Source: Eshraghiella sp964414835
GTDB lineage: Bacteria; Bacillota; Clostridia; Lachnospirales; Lachnospiraceae
Assembly: GCA_964414835.1 (NCBI GenBank)
Contig: CAYPWY010000013.1
Location: forward strand, 1 to 49,623
DNA length: 49,623 bases
Direction of reading: 5' to 3'
In this document: one piece after another, positions 23,455 through 32,934 of the stretch
How the letters are laid out: every line of letters begins with the position of its first letter
How positions within the stretch are numbered: position 1 is the stretch's first letter
The notes under the pieces: model-generated
The model's input: only the letters and a program-made list of their open reading frames with translations
Databases searched by the model: none
What the model was told of the DNA's origin: nothing
Program-made: the position numbers and the translations under genes

Positions 23455-25062
23455 TTATTTATTCTTGAATTTCAGTGCAGCTTCAACAAGTCCTCTGAAA
23501 AGAGGATGAGGCCTGTTAGGTCTTGACTTAAGTTCAGGATGTCCCTGTGTTGCAATATAGAACAGGTGGTCAGTAAGCTCGCACATCTCAACAATTCTGT
23601 TGTCAGGAGATGTACCTGAAAGAGTAAGCCCCTTGTCAGTAAGTGCGGCGCGGAAATCATTGTTGACTTCATAGCGGTGTCTGTGACGCTCCGATATGGT
23701 GTCTGAGCCGTAAAGCTTATGAGCCAGTGAACCGGGAGCAAGTACGCAAGGATAAGCACCTAACCTTAAGGTTCCGCCTATGTCCTCAACACCATTCTGG
23801 TCAGGCATAAGGGCGATTACAGGGTGAGTGGTGCTTGGGTCCATCTCTATACTGTGTGCATCGTTAAATCCCAATATGTTACGAGCGTATTCTACTATTG
23901 TAAGCTGCATTCCAAGGCACAGCCCAAGGAAAGGAATATTGTTTACTCTTGCATATTTGATTGCGGTTATCATACCCTCGATTCCTCTGGAACCGAAGCC
24001 TCCGGGAACAAGTATTCCCTGAACATCTTCAAGTAATTCCGATATATTATCTTCGGTTACGGTTTCCGAATCAATCCATTTGATGTCAACGGTTGCATGA
24101 TTGGTAATTCCGCCGTGCTTCAATGCTTCAACTACACTTATATAAGCATCGTGAAGCTGAACGTATTTGCCAACCAGAGCGATAGTAACTTTGCTTGTAG
24201 GATGTTTAAGGTCATCAACCATTTTCTCCCATTCGGCAAGGTCCGGCTCAGGACATTCAAGATGCAGGCATTCACATGCAACCTGTGCAAGGCGCTCCTT
24301 TTCCATAGCCAAAGGCGCTTCGTAAATATATTCAACATCAAGATTCTGAAGTACGTGATTGTTAGGAACATTACAGAAAAGCGCAATCTTGTCCTTTATG
24401 CCCTGATCAAGAGGATGTTCGCTTCTGCATACTATTATGTCAGGCTGTATGCCCATTCCCTGCAAATCCTTAACGCTTGCCTGAGTAGGCTTGGTTTTAA
24501 GCTCCTGTGAAGCGCTGAGATAAGGAATCAGTGTAACATGTATTAAAATAGCGTTTTCGTGTCCGACTTCATGCTGGAACTGACGGATTGATTCAAGGAA
24601 AGGCTGGCTTTCAATATCACCAACCGTGCCGCCGACCTCTATGATGGCAATACGGGTATCTTCATCAGTAAAATTACGATAAAATCTGCTTTTTATTTCA
24701 TTGGTAATGTGAGGAATTACCTGAACGGTGCCTCCGCCGTAGTCTCCGCGGCGCTCCTTCTGCAATACGCTCCAATATACTTTACCTGTGGTCACATTAG
24801 AGTTTTTGTCAAGACTTTCATCAATAAATCTTTCATAGTGACCAAGGTCAAGGTCGGTTTCCGCACCGTCATCTGTTACGAAAACTTCTCCGTGCTGTAT
24901 TGGATTCATTGTACCCGGGTCGATATTAATATAAGGGTCAAATTTCTGCATTGTTACTTTGTAACCTCTTGCTTTTAACAGTCTGCCCAGTGAAGCCGCA
25001 GTAATCCCCTTGCCTAAACCTGAAACTACACCGCCTGTTACAAAGACATATTTGACTGGCAT
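23455..25062 (-). CDS. pyrG: CTP synthase
   Basis: This 535-residue cytosolic enzyme makes CTP from UTP, ATP and glutamine. The N-terminal synthase domain begins YVFVTGGVVSGLGKGITAAS with its P-loop. The C-terminal amidotransferase domain follows LVGKYVQLHDAY, with nucleophile Cys in FLGLCLGMQ and the catalytic His-Glu in TQGHPE. The length matches the family. The ATG at 25062 is chosen because AGGAGG lies eight bases upstream and MPVKYVFVTGG is the standard start. It is divergent from ftsH. The 227-base gap between them holds the ftsH promoter; no clear pyrG promoter or attenuator was recognised. Confidence 0.97.
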   Translation of the reverse strand: MPVKYVFVTGGVVSGLGKGITAASLGRLLKARGYKVTMQKFDPYINIDPGTMNPIQHGEVFVTDDGAETDLDLGHYERFIDESLDKNSNVTTGKVYWSVLQKERRGDYGGGTVQVIPHITNEIKSRFYRNFTDEDTRIAIIEVGGTVGDIESQPFLESIRQFQHEVGHENAILIHVTLIPYLSASQELKTKPTQASVKDLQGMGIQPDIIVCRSEHPLDQGIKDKIALFCNVPNNHVLQNLDVEYIYEAPLAMEKERLAQVACECLHLECPEPDLAEWEKMVDDLKHPTSKVTIALVGKYVQLHDAYISVVEALKHGGITNHATVDIKWIDSETVTEDNISELLEDVQGILVPGGFGSRGIEGMITAIKYARVNNIPFLGLCLGMQLTIVEYARNILGFNDAHSIEMDPSTTHPVIALMPDQNGVEDIGGTLRLGAYPCVLAPGSLAHKLYGSDTISERHRHRYEVNNDFRAALTDKGLTLSGTSPDNRIVEMCELTDHLFYIATQGHPELKSRPNRPHPLFRGLVEAALKFKNK

Positions 25063-25211
25063 ATCTTTTTCCTCCTGAAGTATACTCAATAATGTTTAAT
25101 ACTAACACGAATTGAAGAATAATTCCATAATTATTTGTAAAAAAATAAAAAGGTATGGCATAAGTTTATAAGAATTTTATAATCATAGCACAAATTTCTC
25201 AATTATATTTA

Positions 25212-25240
25212 TTGATTTATAGCAGTAAAATCACTATAAT
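25212..25240 (+). promoter_or_regulatory. ftsH promoter
   Basis: TTGATT (25212-25217), a 17-base spacer and the consensus TATAAT (25235-25240) lie about 50 bases before the ftsH start. A small GCTTT-ATCT-AAAGC hairpin (25250-25263) follows in the leader. Confidence 0.7.
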
Positions 25241-25289
25241 ATATGTAATGCTTTATCTAAAGCAGAGCAAGAATTGTGAAGGAGCAATA

Positions 25290-27200
25290 ATGGATAATTA
25301 TAACAATTATAATAATAACGGCCGCAACAACAATAACCGTGGCGGCAATGGAGATAACAATAAGCGTGGAATAAGGCCGGGACATATTATTATCGGACTT
25401 ATAATTGCTGTTGTTATAACTTATCTGGGGGTAACATTTTTCAAGAGTGTTTTTAATAAATATACCACAACCGAGATAAGCTATTCCTCATTTCTTGAAA
25501 TGATTGACAATGATGAGATTGAAGCGGTAGAGTACAGTTCCTACAAAATAGTCATCACACCTAAAAAACAGCCTCTCAGCGGAATTAAAATGACATATTA
25601 TACAGGCTATCTTTATGATGAGGAGACATTCGCCAAGTTAAAAGAGGCCGATGATATTGAGATTTCGGCGGCAATAGAGGACACAGGTGCATCCATACTT
25701 GATTTCATACTGGTGTATATTCTTCCGTTTCTGATTATATATCTTGTTATCGGATTCCTGTTCAGGAAAATGGCTAACGGAAGCGGAGGCGTTCTTGGCG
25801 TAGGAAAGAGCAATGCCAAGGTATATATGGAACAGAAAACGGGCGTGTCCTTCAGGGATGTGGCAGGACAGGATGAAGCCAAGGAATCCGTAAGAGAGAT
25901 AGTGGATTTTCTTAATAATCCTAACAAATACACTGCAATCGGCGCAAAGCTGCCTAAGGGAGCGCTGCTTGTGGGACCTCCGGGAACCGGAAAAACACTT
26001 CTTGCCAAAGCTGTAGCAGGTGAGGCAGGGGTTCCGTTTTTCTCACTGTCAGGTTCTGATTTTGTAGAGATGTTTGTGGGTGTAGGTGCGTCAAGAGTGC
26101 GTGACCTTTTTAAGCAGGCACAGCAATCGGCACCATGTATTATTTTTATAGACGAGATTGACGCAATAGGTAAGAGCCGTGATTCCAGATACGGCGGAGG
26201 AAATGACGAGCGCGAGCAGACACTTAACCAGCTCCTTTCGGAGATGGACGGTTTTGACTCGTCCAAAGGTGTGCTTATTCTTGCGGCAACCAACAGACCT
26301 GAGGTGCTTGACAAGGCCCTTTTGAGACCGGGACGTTTTGACAGAAGAATTATTGTAGATAAGCCTGACCTTAAAGGAAGGCTTGAGACATTGAAAGTGC
26401 ATTCCAAGGATGTGCTTATGGACGATACGGTTGACCTTGATGCAATTGCCCTTGCAACGGCAGGCGCAGTAGGTTCAGACCTTGCCAACATTATCAACGA
26501 AGCGGCAATCAATGCGGTTAAGAACGGAAGACGCGCAGTTACGCAGCAGGACCTTTTTGAATCCGTTGAGGTTGTAATTGCCGGCAAAGAGAAAAAAGAC
26601 AGAATACTCGGCAAAGAAGAAAAACGCATGGTTGCGTATCATGAGGTAGGACATGCGCTTATAACATGCCTTATGAAAAATGCGGAACCTGTCCAGAAGA
26701 TTACCATTGTTCCCAGAACCATGGGGTCATTGGGATATACCATGCAGGTGCCTGAGGAAGAAAAATATCTTCAGACCAAGGATGAGCTTATAACAAGGAT
26801 TGTCACTCTGTTGGGCGGACGTGCGGCAGAAGAGATAGTGTTTAACACTGTGACAACCGGGGCGTCCAATGACATTGAGCGTGCAACCAAGATGGCAAGA
26901 ACAATGGTTTCCCAGTATGGAATGTCAGAAGCCTTTGGGCTTATGGGGCTTGAGAGTGTTGAAAGCCAGTACCTTGAGGGACGTTCAGTACTTAACTGTT
27001 CAGACCGGACCGCAGCGCTGCTTGATGAAGAGGTTAACAAGATGCTCAAGGAATATTATGCCAAGGCAAAAGCTCTTCTCAGCGATAATATTATGTGCCT
27101 TGACCGCGTGGCAGAGTACCTTATTGAAAAAGAGACTATAACAGGCAAAGAGTTTATGAGAATTGTAAATGAGGTTAGGGGAACAGGTGATTTGATTTAA
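25290..27200 (+). CDS. ftsH: ATP-dependent zinc metalloprotease FtsH
   Basis: This 636-residue membrane-anchored AAA protease degrades membrane and regulatory proteins. The order is an asparagine-rich cytosolic N-terminus (residues 1-30) and a first membrane helix (about 31-51). An extracytoplasmic domain and a second helix (about 135-160) follow. The AAA module has Walker A GPPGTGKT, Walker B IIFIDEID and the arginine-finger region RPGRFDR. The protease has zinc site H451-E-x-x-H455 (HEVGHAL). The ATG at 25290 has AAGGAG five bases upstream. The N-terminal Asn/Gly tract is unusual compared with FtsH proteins that start directly with the helix. The stop overlaps the next start (TAATG). Confidence 0.97.
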   Translation: MDNYNNYNNNGRNNNNRGGNGDNNKRGIRPGHIIIGLIIAVVITYLGVTFFKSVFNKYTTTEISYSSFLEMIDNDEIEAVEYSSYKIVITPKKQPLSGIKMTYYTGYLYDEETFAKLKEADDIEISAAIEDTGASILDFILVYILPFLIIYLVIGFLFRKMANGSGGVLGVGKSNAKVYMEQKTGVSFRDVAGQDEAKESVREIVDFLNNPNKYTAIGAKLPKGALLVGPPGTGKTLLAKAVAGEAGVPFFSLSGSDFVEMFVGVGASRVRDLFKQAQQSAPCIIFIDEIDAIGKSRDSRYGGGNDEREQTLNQLLSEMDGFDSSKGVLILAATNRPEVLDKALLRPGRFDRRIIVDKPDLKGRLETLKVHSKDVLMDDTVDLDAIALATAGAVGSDLANIINEAAINAVKNGRRAVTQQDLFESVEVVIAGKEKKDRILGKEEKRMVAYHEVGHALITCLMKNAEPVQKITIVPRTMGSLGYTMQVPEEEKYLQTKDELITRIVTLLGGRAAEEIVFNTVTTGASNDIERATKMARTMVSQYGMSEAFGLMGLESVESQYLEGRSVLNCSDRTAALLDEEVNKMLKEYYAKAKALLSDNIMCLDRVAEYLIEKETITGKEFMRIVNEVRGTGDLI

Positions 27201-28135
27201 TGATTGATTTACATTTGCATCTGGACGGTTCGATGCGGCCGGCGTCAGTGCATGAGCTTTTGGCGAAGGAGGGCGTACAGCCTTGGGAAAATAATGAGCA
27301 GGCAGCACTTGCAATACAGGTTAGCGGAAATTGCGCTGACCTTAATGAGTATCTTACCAAATTTGATTATCCATGCAAAGCCCTGCAGCGTGCTGCCAAC
27401 ATTACACGGGCAGTGTATGAATTAGGTGAAGACCTGTCCGGGCAGGACGTTACATATGCAGAGATAAGGTTTGCGCCCACGCTTCTTACAAAAGGCGGAC
27501 TGACGCAGGAGGAAGCGGTGCAGGCTGCCATAGACGGAGCAGCCATGGCAGAGAATACTTTTGGAAATATAAGACTGGGGCTTATACTCTGCTGTATGAG
27601 AGGTACAGACCATGATGAAAATATAATTACGGTGGAAACGGCAGGTAAGTTTTTGGGCAGGTATGTCTGTGCCATAGATTTAGCAGGGGCGGAGGCTGTT
27701 TATCCTACGGAAATGTTTCAGAAAGAGTTTGAGCTTGCCAGAAATAAAGGAATACCGTTTACCATACATGCAGGTGAAGCGGCAGGCCCCGAAAGTATAT
27801 GGCGTGCGCTTGAGTTCGGAGCTTCAAGAATAGGTCATGGGGTACGCTGTATAGAAGATGATGTTCTTGTCGAGTATCTTATTCGGCATAAAATACCCCT
27901 TGAGATATGCCCAACCAGTAATATGCAGACTAAGGTATTTTCCGATATGGGGAGGTATCCCCTTAAGGAACTGTTGCTTCGCGGCGTGCATGTGACACTG
28001 AATACGGACAATATGACTGTAAGCAATACAACTCTTTCCAAGGAACGCAAATTTGTTATGAAATACGGTAATATAACCAAGGAAGACATTGCGCTTATGG
28101 AACAGTATTCAAGGGAAGCAGCGTTTCTTTTATAA
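27200..28135 (+). CDS. add: Adenosine deaminase
   Basis: This 311-residue metal-dependent amidohydrolase is predicted to deaminate adenosine to inosine in purine salvage. The zinc motif HLHLDGS has H5 and H7, a third histidine lies in TIHAGEA with the catalytic Glu, then SRIGHGVR and the metal aspartate in LNTDNMTVS. It is somewhat shorter than the usual 330-350 residues. The ATG overlaps the ftsH stop by one base, so translation is coupled. A related adenine deaminase-like activity is possible, but the HLHLDGSMRP start is typical of adenosine deaminase. Confidence 0.9.
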   Translation: MIDLHLHLDGSMRPASVHELLAKEGVQPWENNEQAALAIQVSGNCADLNEYLTKFDYPCKALQRAANITRAVYELGEDLSGQDVTYAEIRFAPTLLTKGGLTQEEAVQAAIDGAAMAENTFGNIRLGLILCCMRGTDHDENIITVETAGKFLGRYVCAIDLAGAEAVYPTEMFQKEFELARNKGIPFTIHAGEAAGPESIWRALEFGASRIGHGVRCIEDDVLVEYLIRHKIPLEICPTSNMQTKVFSDMGRYPLKELLLRGVHVTLNTDNMTVSNTTLSKERKFVMKYGNITKEDIALMEQYSREAAFLL

Positions 28136-28188
28136 TAAGGGATTTTTGAGATTGTAATATATAATAACGATTCGGCGGGAGACTGATT

Positions 28189-30027
28189 GTGTACGAAGGT
28201 TTTTTTGATATAGAGGAAGAATTGAAAAAACTTCCCGGCAAACCGGGAGTATATATTATGCACGATAATACAGATGAGATAATCTATGTGGGTAAGGCCA
28301 TAAGCCTTAAGAACCGTGTGCGTCAGTATTTCCAGTCATCAAGGAATTTGAGCTCCAAGATACGGCAGATGGTTTCCCATGTACAGAGATTTGAGTATAT
28401 AATCACAGACTCCGAGCTGGAGGCATTGGTGCTGGAGTGCAACCTTATCAAATTGCACAAGCCAAGATACAATACCATGCTTAAGGATGATAAGACATAT
28501 CCTTTTATAAAAATAACGGTCAATGAGGATTTTCCAAGGATATTATCTTCCAGAGAATTGAAAAAAGACAAGTGCCGTTATTTCGGCCCCTTTACAAGCG
28601 GTAAGGCGGTTAATGACATAATAGACCTTCTCAATAAGACATACGGGCTCAGGACGTGCAGGCGCAGCCTGCCCAAAGATACAGGCAAGGAACGGCCATG
28701 CCTAAATTATCACATAGGACATTGCAGCGCACCATGCCAAGGCTATATAACCAAGGAACAATATGGTGCTCTTGTGGATAAAGCGGTGGACTTTCTTGAA
28801 GGCAAATATGGAGGAATAACAGCCAGACTAAAGGAGCTTATGCTTGAGGCTTCCGATAAATTGGATTTTGAGCGTGCCGCAGGATACCGGGATATGCTTG
28901 AAAGTGTGAAATATATATCACAGAAGCAGAAAATAACTAACAGTGACATGCAGGATAAGGACATAGTGGCTGCTGCCATGGATGAAACTGACTGTGTTGT
29001 TCAGGTGTTTTTTATCAGAGCCGGAAAACTCATAGGCAGGGAGCATTATCATATGGAGATTGCAGTTGATGAAGCCAGAGCAGATGTGCTTACGGAATTT
29101 GTGAAACAGTTTTACGCAGGAACTCCGTATATACCTTCCACCATTATGCTTCAGGAGCCTTTGAAAGATGAGGAGCTTATAAGCCGATGGCTGACAGAGC
29201 ATACAGGCCATACGGTCAGATTTGTGACACCGAAGCGGGGATCAAAGGAAAAATTAGTTGAGCTTGCATCCAAAAATGCACAGAATATTCTTATTCAGGA
29301 TAAAGAGAAAATAAAGCGTGAGGAAGCAAGAACCACCAAAGCTGTAGCGGCAATCGGAAGAAAACTTGGAATAGACGGAATAAGGCGGATGGAGGCATTT
29401 GATATATCCAACATAAGCGGTGTGCAGTCGGTTGGGTCAATGGTGGTATTTTACGATGGATTTCCCAAACGCAGCGATTACCGCAAATTTAAAATAAAGA
29501 CGGTTATAGGGCCGGATGACTATGCATCAATGAGAGAAGTGCTGACAAGAAGGCTGACACATAAATCAGACGGTTTTGACGTATTTCCGGATTTGATTAT
29601 GATGGATGGCGGAAAAGGTCAGGTAAATATAGCGCTTTCAGTGGTGGAAGAGCTTGGACTTAATATTCCGGTGTGCGGAATGGTCAAGGATGATAATCAC
29701 AGAACAAGAGCACTGTGGTATAATGGACATGAAATAAATATTGACAGAACCGGAGAGGAGTTTAAACTTATAACAAGAATACAGGATGAGGCTCACCGGT
29801 TTGCCATAGAGTACCATAGAAATTTAAGAAGTAAAGCCCAGATACATTCAGTTCTGGATGATATAGACGGAATAGGACCTGCAAGACGCAAAGGTCTTAT
29901 GAAAAAGTTTAAAGATATAGAAGGAATTAAAGAGGCGGGAATAGAAGAGCTTGCATCCGCACCTTCTATGAACAGACTGTCTGCTGAGAAAGTATATAAT
30001 TTTTTTCATAAAGATATAATAACCTGA
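28189..30027 (+). CDS. uvrC: Excinuclease ABC subunit C
   Basis: This 612-residue subunit of nucleotide-excision repair cuts on both sides of the lesion after UvrAB loading. It begins with the GIY-YIG nuclease domain (KPGVYIMHDNTDEIIYVGKA, about residues 17-40). It continues with a cysteine-containing central part and the UVR motif near 205-235 (KLMLEASDKLDFERAAGYRD-like). It ends with the RNase-H-like nuclease (MEAFDISNISG) and a helix-hairpin-helix. The start is GTG with GGGAG seven bases upstream. The length is normal. It is followed eight bases later by the TTG/ATG region of hprK. Confidence 0.96.
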   Translation: MYEGFFDIEEELKKLPGKPGVYIMHDNTDEIIYVGKAISLKNRVRQYFQSSRNLSSKIRQMVSHVQRFEYIITDSELEALVLECNLIKLHKPRYNTMLKDDKTYPFIKITVNEDFPRILSSRELKKDKCRYFGPFTSGKAVNDIIDLLNKTYGLRTCRRSLPKDTGKERPCLNYHIGHCSAPCQGYITKEQYGALVDKAVDFLEGKYGGITARLKELMLEASDKLDFERAAGYRDMLESVKYISQKQKITNSDMQDKDIVAAAMDETDCVVQVFFIRAGKLIGREHYHMEIAVDEARADVLTEFVKQFYAGTPYIPSTIMLQEPLKDEELISRWLTEHTGHTVRFVTPKRGSKEKLVELASKNAQNILIQDKEKIKREEARTTKAVAAIGRKLGIDGIRRMEAFDISNISGVQSVGSMVVFYDGFPKRSDYRKFKIKTVIGPDDYASMREVLTRRLTHKSDGFDVFPDLIMMDGGKGQVNIALSVVEELGLNIPVCGMVKDDNHRTRALWYNGHEINIDRTGEEFKLITRIQDEAHRFAIEYHRNLRSKAQIHSVLDDIDGIGPARRKGLMKKFKDIEGIKEAGIEELASAPSMNRLSAEKVYNFFHKDIIT

Positions 30028-30040
30028 AAGGGGATTGACA

Positions 30041-30970
30041 ATGTCAGAAGAACTTAAAATCGACAAAATTATTGAAAAAATGGAATTAAAGGTGCTTACA
30101 CCGGATATTGATACCGGGGATAAGGTTGTGACTGTGCCGGATATTAACAGACCGGCGCTGCAGCTTACAGGTTTCTTTGACCATTTTGACAGTGAGCGTG
30201 TTCAGGTAATTGGACATGTTGAGGCGGCATACATGGAGACACTTGATAAGCTTACGCGCAAAGAGCGTTATGAGCAGCTGTTATCATATAACGTACCTTG
30301 TATAGTGTTCTGCCGTGATGAAAAGCCTGATGCACAGATGATTGAGGCGGCACGAAAATACCAGATACCGCTTTTGCAGACATCCAAAACCACTTCATCA
30401 TTTGAGGCGGAAATTATCAGATGGATGAAAGTTATGCTGGCACCAACAATATCGATTCACGGAGTTTTGGTGGATGTATATGGCGAAGGCGTGCTTATCA
30501 CAGGTGAAAGCGGAATCGGTAAAAGTGAAGCGGCGCTTGAACTCATAAAGCGAGGACATCGTCTTGTTACAGATGACGTTGTTGAAATCCGTAAGGTAAG
30601 TGACGAGACACTTATCGGAACTGCGCCTGAAATTACAAGGCATTTTATCGAGCTCAGGGGAATAGGTATTATTGATGTGAAGACCTTGTTCGGTGTGGAA
30701 AGTGTCAAAGAGACACAGGGTATCGATATGGTAATTCATCTTGAGGACTGGGATAAGGACAAGGAATATGACAGATTCGGGCTTGAGGAGGAATACACGG
30801 AGATACTCGGCAATAAGGTAGTATGCCATAATCTTCCGGTAAGACCGGGACGTAATCTTGCGGTTATAGTAGAGTCTGCCGCTGTCAACTGGAGACAGAA
30901 GAAGATGGGCTATAATGCAGCCAAAGAGCTTTATAACAGAGTACAGAATAATATTAATCGCAAATTTTAA
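30041..30970 (+). CDS. hprK: HPr kinase/phosphorylase
   Basis: This 309-residue bifunctional enzyme phosphorylates and dephosphorylates Ser46 of HPr or Crh in carbon-catabolite control. The N-terminal domain covers about 1-130. The catalytic domain has the P-loop GESGIGKSEAALELI, the VTDDVVE stretch and the family signature EIRGIG-like region (ELRGIGIIDV). RPGRNLAVIVESAAVN lies near the end. The ATG at 30041 follows AAAGGGGAT. A possible substrate, the Ser46-bearing HPr-like protein, is encoded at 34842 in the same window. It sits between uvrC and a glucokinase gene. Confidence 0.96.
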   Translation: MSEELKIDKIIEKMELKVLTPDIDTGDKVVTVPDINRPALQLTGFFDHFDSERVQVIGHVEAAYMETLDKLTRKERYEQLLSYNVPCIVFCRDEKPDAQMIEAARKYQIPLLQTSKTTSSFEAEIIRWMKVMLAPTISIHGVLVDVYGEGVLITGESGIGKSEAALELIKRGHRLVTDDVVEIRKVSDETLIGTAPEITRHFIELRGIGIIDVKTLFGVESVKETQGIDMVIHLEDWDKDKEYDRFGLEEEYTEILGNKVVCHNLPVRPGRNLAVIVESAAVNWRQKKMGYNAAKELYNRVQNNINRKF

Positions 30971-30985
30971 GATAGGAGACAGAAG

Positions 30986-31927
30986 ATGGGGAAATTATGT
31001 TTTGGTGTTGACCTTGGCGGTACAACAGTGAAGATGGGACTTTTTACTGTGGAGGGTTCGCTTCTTGAGGATTGGGAAATTCCCACCCGCAAGGAGGAAA
31101 AAGGAGCATATATACTTGACGATATTGCAGCTTCAATCAACAAAAAGATAAATGATAATGCCATCAATCCTGACGACGTTGCAGGTATTGGAATGGGCGT
31201 TCCCGGACCTGTAACGCCTTCCGGCATTGTAAAGGGATGTGTCAACATAGGATGGGGCGATACGCCTGTTGAGGAAACCCTGAAAGATAAAACCGGCTTT
31301 GAAGTCAAGGCAGGTAATGATGCCAATGTTGCGGCTCTTGGGGAGTTGTGGCAGGGCGGCGGTAAGGGCAACCAAAGCCTTGTTATGGTAACGCTTGGAA
31401 CGGGAGTCGGCGGAGGAATAGTACTTGACGGCAGGATTGTCAAGGGAACCCATGGTGCAGCCGGAGAAATAGGGCATATGTCAGTGGTGTATGATGAGAC
31501 TGCCACGTGTAATTGCGGTAAGAAGGGATGCCTTGAGCAGGTGGCTTCAGCTACCGGAATCGTTAAGGAAGCAAAGCGTTTTCTTGAAGCTGATGATATG
31601 CCGTCAACACTTCGTGATATACCTGAATTTACAGCCAAGGATGTTTTTGACGAGGCGAAAAAAGGCGATGCCCTTGCGCTTAAAACAGTTGACAGACTGG
31701 GCGAGTATCTTGGAATTGCACTGGGACATATCGCATGTGTTATCGACCCGGATGTGTTTATCATAGGCGGAGGAGTATCCAAGGCCGGAGATTTTCTTAT
31801 AGAAGCCATCCAAAGGCATTATGTTGAAAAGACTTACCATCAGTGTAAGAAAACACCTATTAAGCTTGCTACGCTTGGCAATAGTGCAGGAATTTACGGA
31901 GCAGCCAAGCTGGTTATAGCTGACTAA
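30986..31927 (+). CDS. glcK: ROK-family glucokinase
   Basis: This 313-residue sugar kinase phosphorylates glucose to glucose 6-phosphate. The ATP site is FGVDLGGTTVKMGLF, the sugar site includes AGNDANVAALGE, and GTGVGGGIVLDG follows. The ROK metal cluster CNCGKKGCLEQ lies after EIGHM. RNase-like or repressor domains are absent, so it is a kinase and not a ROK repressor. It lies directly behind hprK, joining sugar phosphorylation with catabolite signalling. Confidence 0.92.
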   Translation: MGKLCFGVDLGGTTVKMGLFTVEGSLLEDWEIPTRKEEKGAYILDDIAASINKKINDNAINPDDVAGIGMGVPGPVTPSGIVKGCVNIGWGDTPVEETLKDKTGFEVKAGNDANVAALGELWQGGGKGNQSLVMVTLGTGVGGGIVLDGRIVKGTHGAAGEIGHMSVVYDETATCNCGKKGCLEQVASATGIVKEAKRFLEADDMPSTLRDIPEFTAKDVFDEAKKGDALALKTVDRLGEYLGIALGHIACVIDPDVFIIGGGVSKAGDFLIEAIQRHYVEKTYHQCKKTPIKLATLGNSAGIYGAAKLVIAD

Positions 31928-31940
31928 ATGAGAGGCGGCT

Positions 31941-32846
31941 ATGGAATTTTTATCCACAATTAAAGAAATTGTAGGCAGTGACAATGCTTTTTCTGACGAA
32001 AGAATGGATAAACATACAACATTCAGAGTAGGAGGCCCCGCAAAATATATGGCGGCTCCTTCCCATGAGGAACAGGTGTCAGCGTTAATCGGATTGTGCA
32101 GTCAGTATGGCGTGCCATATTATATAGTAGGGAATGGAAGCAATCTGTTGGTATCCGATAAAGGGTATGACGGACTGATAATTCTTATACGTCATAATAT
32201 GGCAGATATATCCGTCAACGGTGATGTTATAAGTGCAGGTGCAGGAGCACTGCTGTCTGCCGTCGGCAGCAGAGCGCTTAAGGAAAGCCTTACGGGCTTT
32301 GAGTTTGCGGCTGGAATACCGGGAACTGTAGGCGGAGCCTGTGTTATGAATGCAGGAGCTTACGGCGGTGAGCTTAAGGATGTGCTTGTAACCGTCAGAG
32401 CCATAACGCCGGACGGAAGTATCAGGGATTTTCCGGCAGACGGACTGGAGCTGGGATACAGGCACAGTATATTCAGCAAAGGCGGCTATGTTGTGCTTAA
32501 GGCAGATATACGGCTGGAAAAGGGCGAATACAGTGCAATTAATGACAGAATGGCAGAGCTTGCTGCTCAAAGACGCAGCAAACAGCCCCTTGAATATCCA
32601 AGTGCCGGCAGCACCTTCAAACGTCCTGAAGGCATGTTTGCCGGGAAACTCATAGAGGATTCAGGAATGAAAGGCATAGGTGTGGGAGGGGCATGTGTAT
32701 CCGAAAAACATGCCGGGTTTATCATTAACAAGGGTAATGCAACGGCAAGTGATATATATGATACAATTAGGCTCACCATACAGACCGTTCAGGAGAAAAA
32801 AGGTGTTAAAATTGAGCCGGAAGTGCAAATTATTGGCGAATTTTAG
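31941..32846 (+). CDS. murB: UDP-N-acetylenolpyruvoylglucosamine reductase
   Basis: This 301-residue FAD enzyme makes UDP-MurNAc for peptidoglycan. Features are HTTFRVGGPAKY near the N-terminus and the FAD-binding IVGNGSNLLV. GIPGTVGGACVMNAGAYGGE, YRHSIF and the catalytic serine in PSAGSTFKRP follow. The C-terminal EVQIIG ending is typical of the type IIb, short form. It starts 13 bases after glcK. No terminator is seen before the rapZ promoter. Confidence 0.96.
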   Translation: MEFLSTIKEIVGSDNAFSDERMDKHTTFRVGGPAKYMAAPSHEEQVSALIGLCSQYGVPYYIVGNGSNLLVSDKGYDGLIILIRHNMADISVNGDVISAGAGALLSAVGSRALKESLTGFEFAAGIPGTVGGACVMNAGAYGGELKDVLVTVRAITPDGSIRDFPADGLELGYRHSIFSKGGYVVLKADIRLEKGEYSAINDRMAELAAQRRSKQPLEYPSAGSTFKRPEGMFAGKLIEDSGMKGIGVGGACVSEKHAGFIINKGNATASDIYDTIRLTIQTVQEKKGVKIEPEVQIIGEF

Positions 32847-32856
32847 CGATTTATGC

Positions 32857-32885
32857 TTGACGGATTGCAAAATGTGTAGTATTAA
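32857..32885 (+). promoter_or_regulatory. Promoter of the rapZ-whiA-crh group
   Basis: TTGACG (32857-32862), 17 bases and TATTAA (32880-32885) lie in the 88-base gap between murB and rapZ, about 50 bases before the rapZ start. This suggests that the group can be transcribed separately from the hprK-murB genes. Confidence 0.5.
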
Positions 32886-32934
32886 TTATGTTTGTTGAGA
32901 CAGGTGTAATAATTTAAGAGAGGCAAATAATCGG

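Noticed and set aside
30967..31809. Long open frame antisense to the glucokinase gene
   Set aside because: It mirrors the codon pattern of a clear ROK kinase, has low-complexity Ser/Pro-rich translation and no ribosome binding site. Similar antisense frames over ftsH and other genes were discarded for the same reason.
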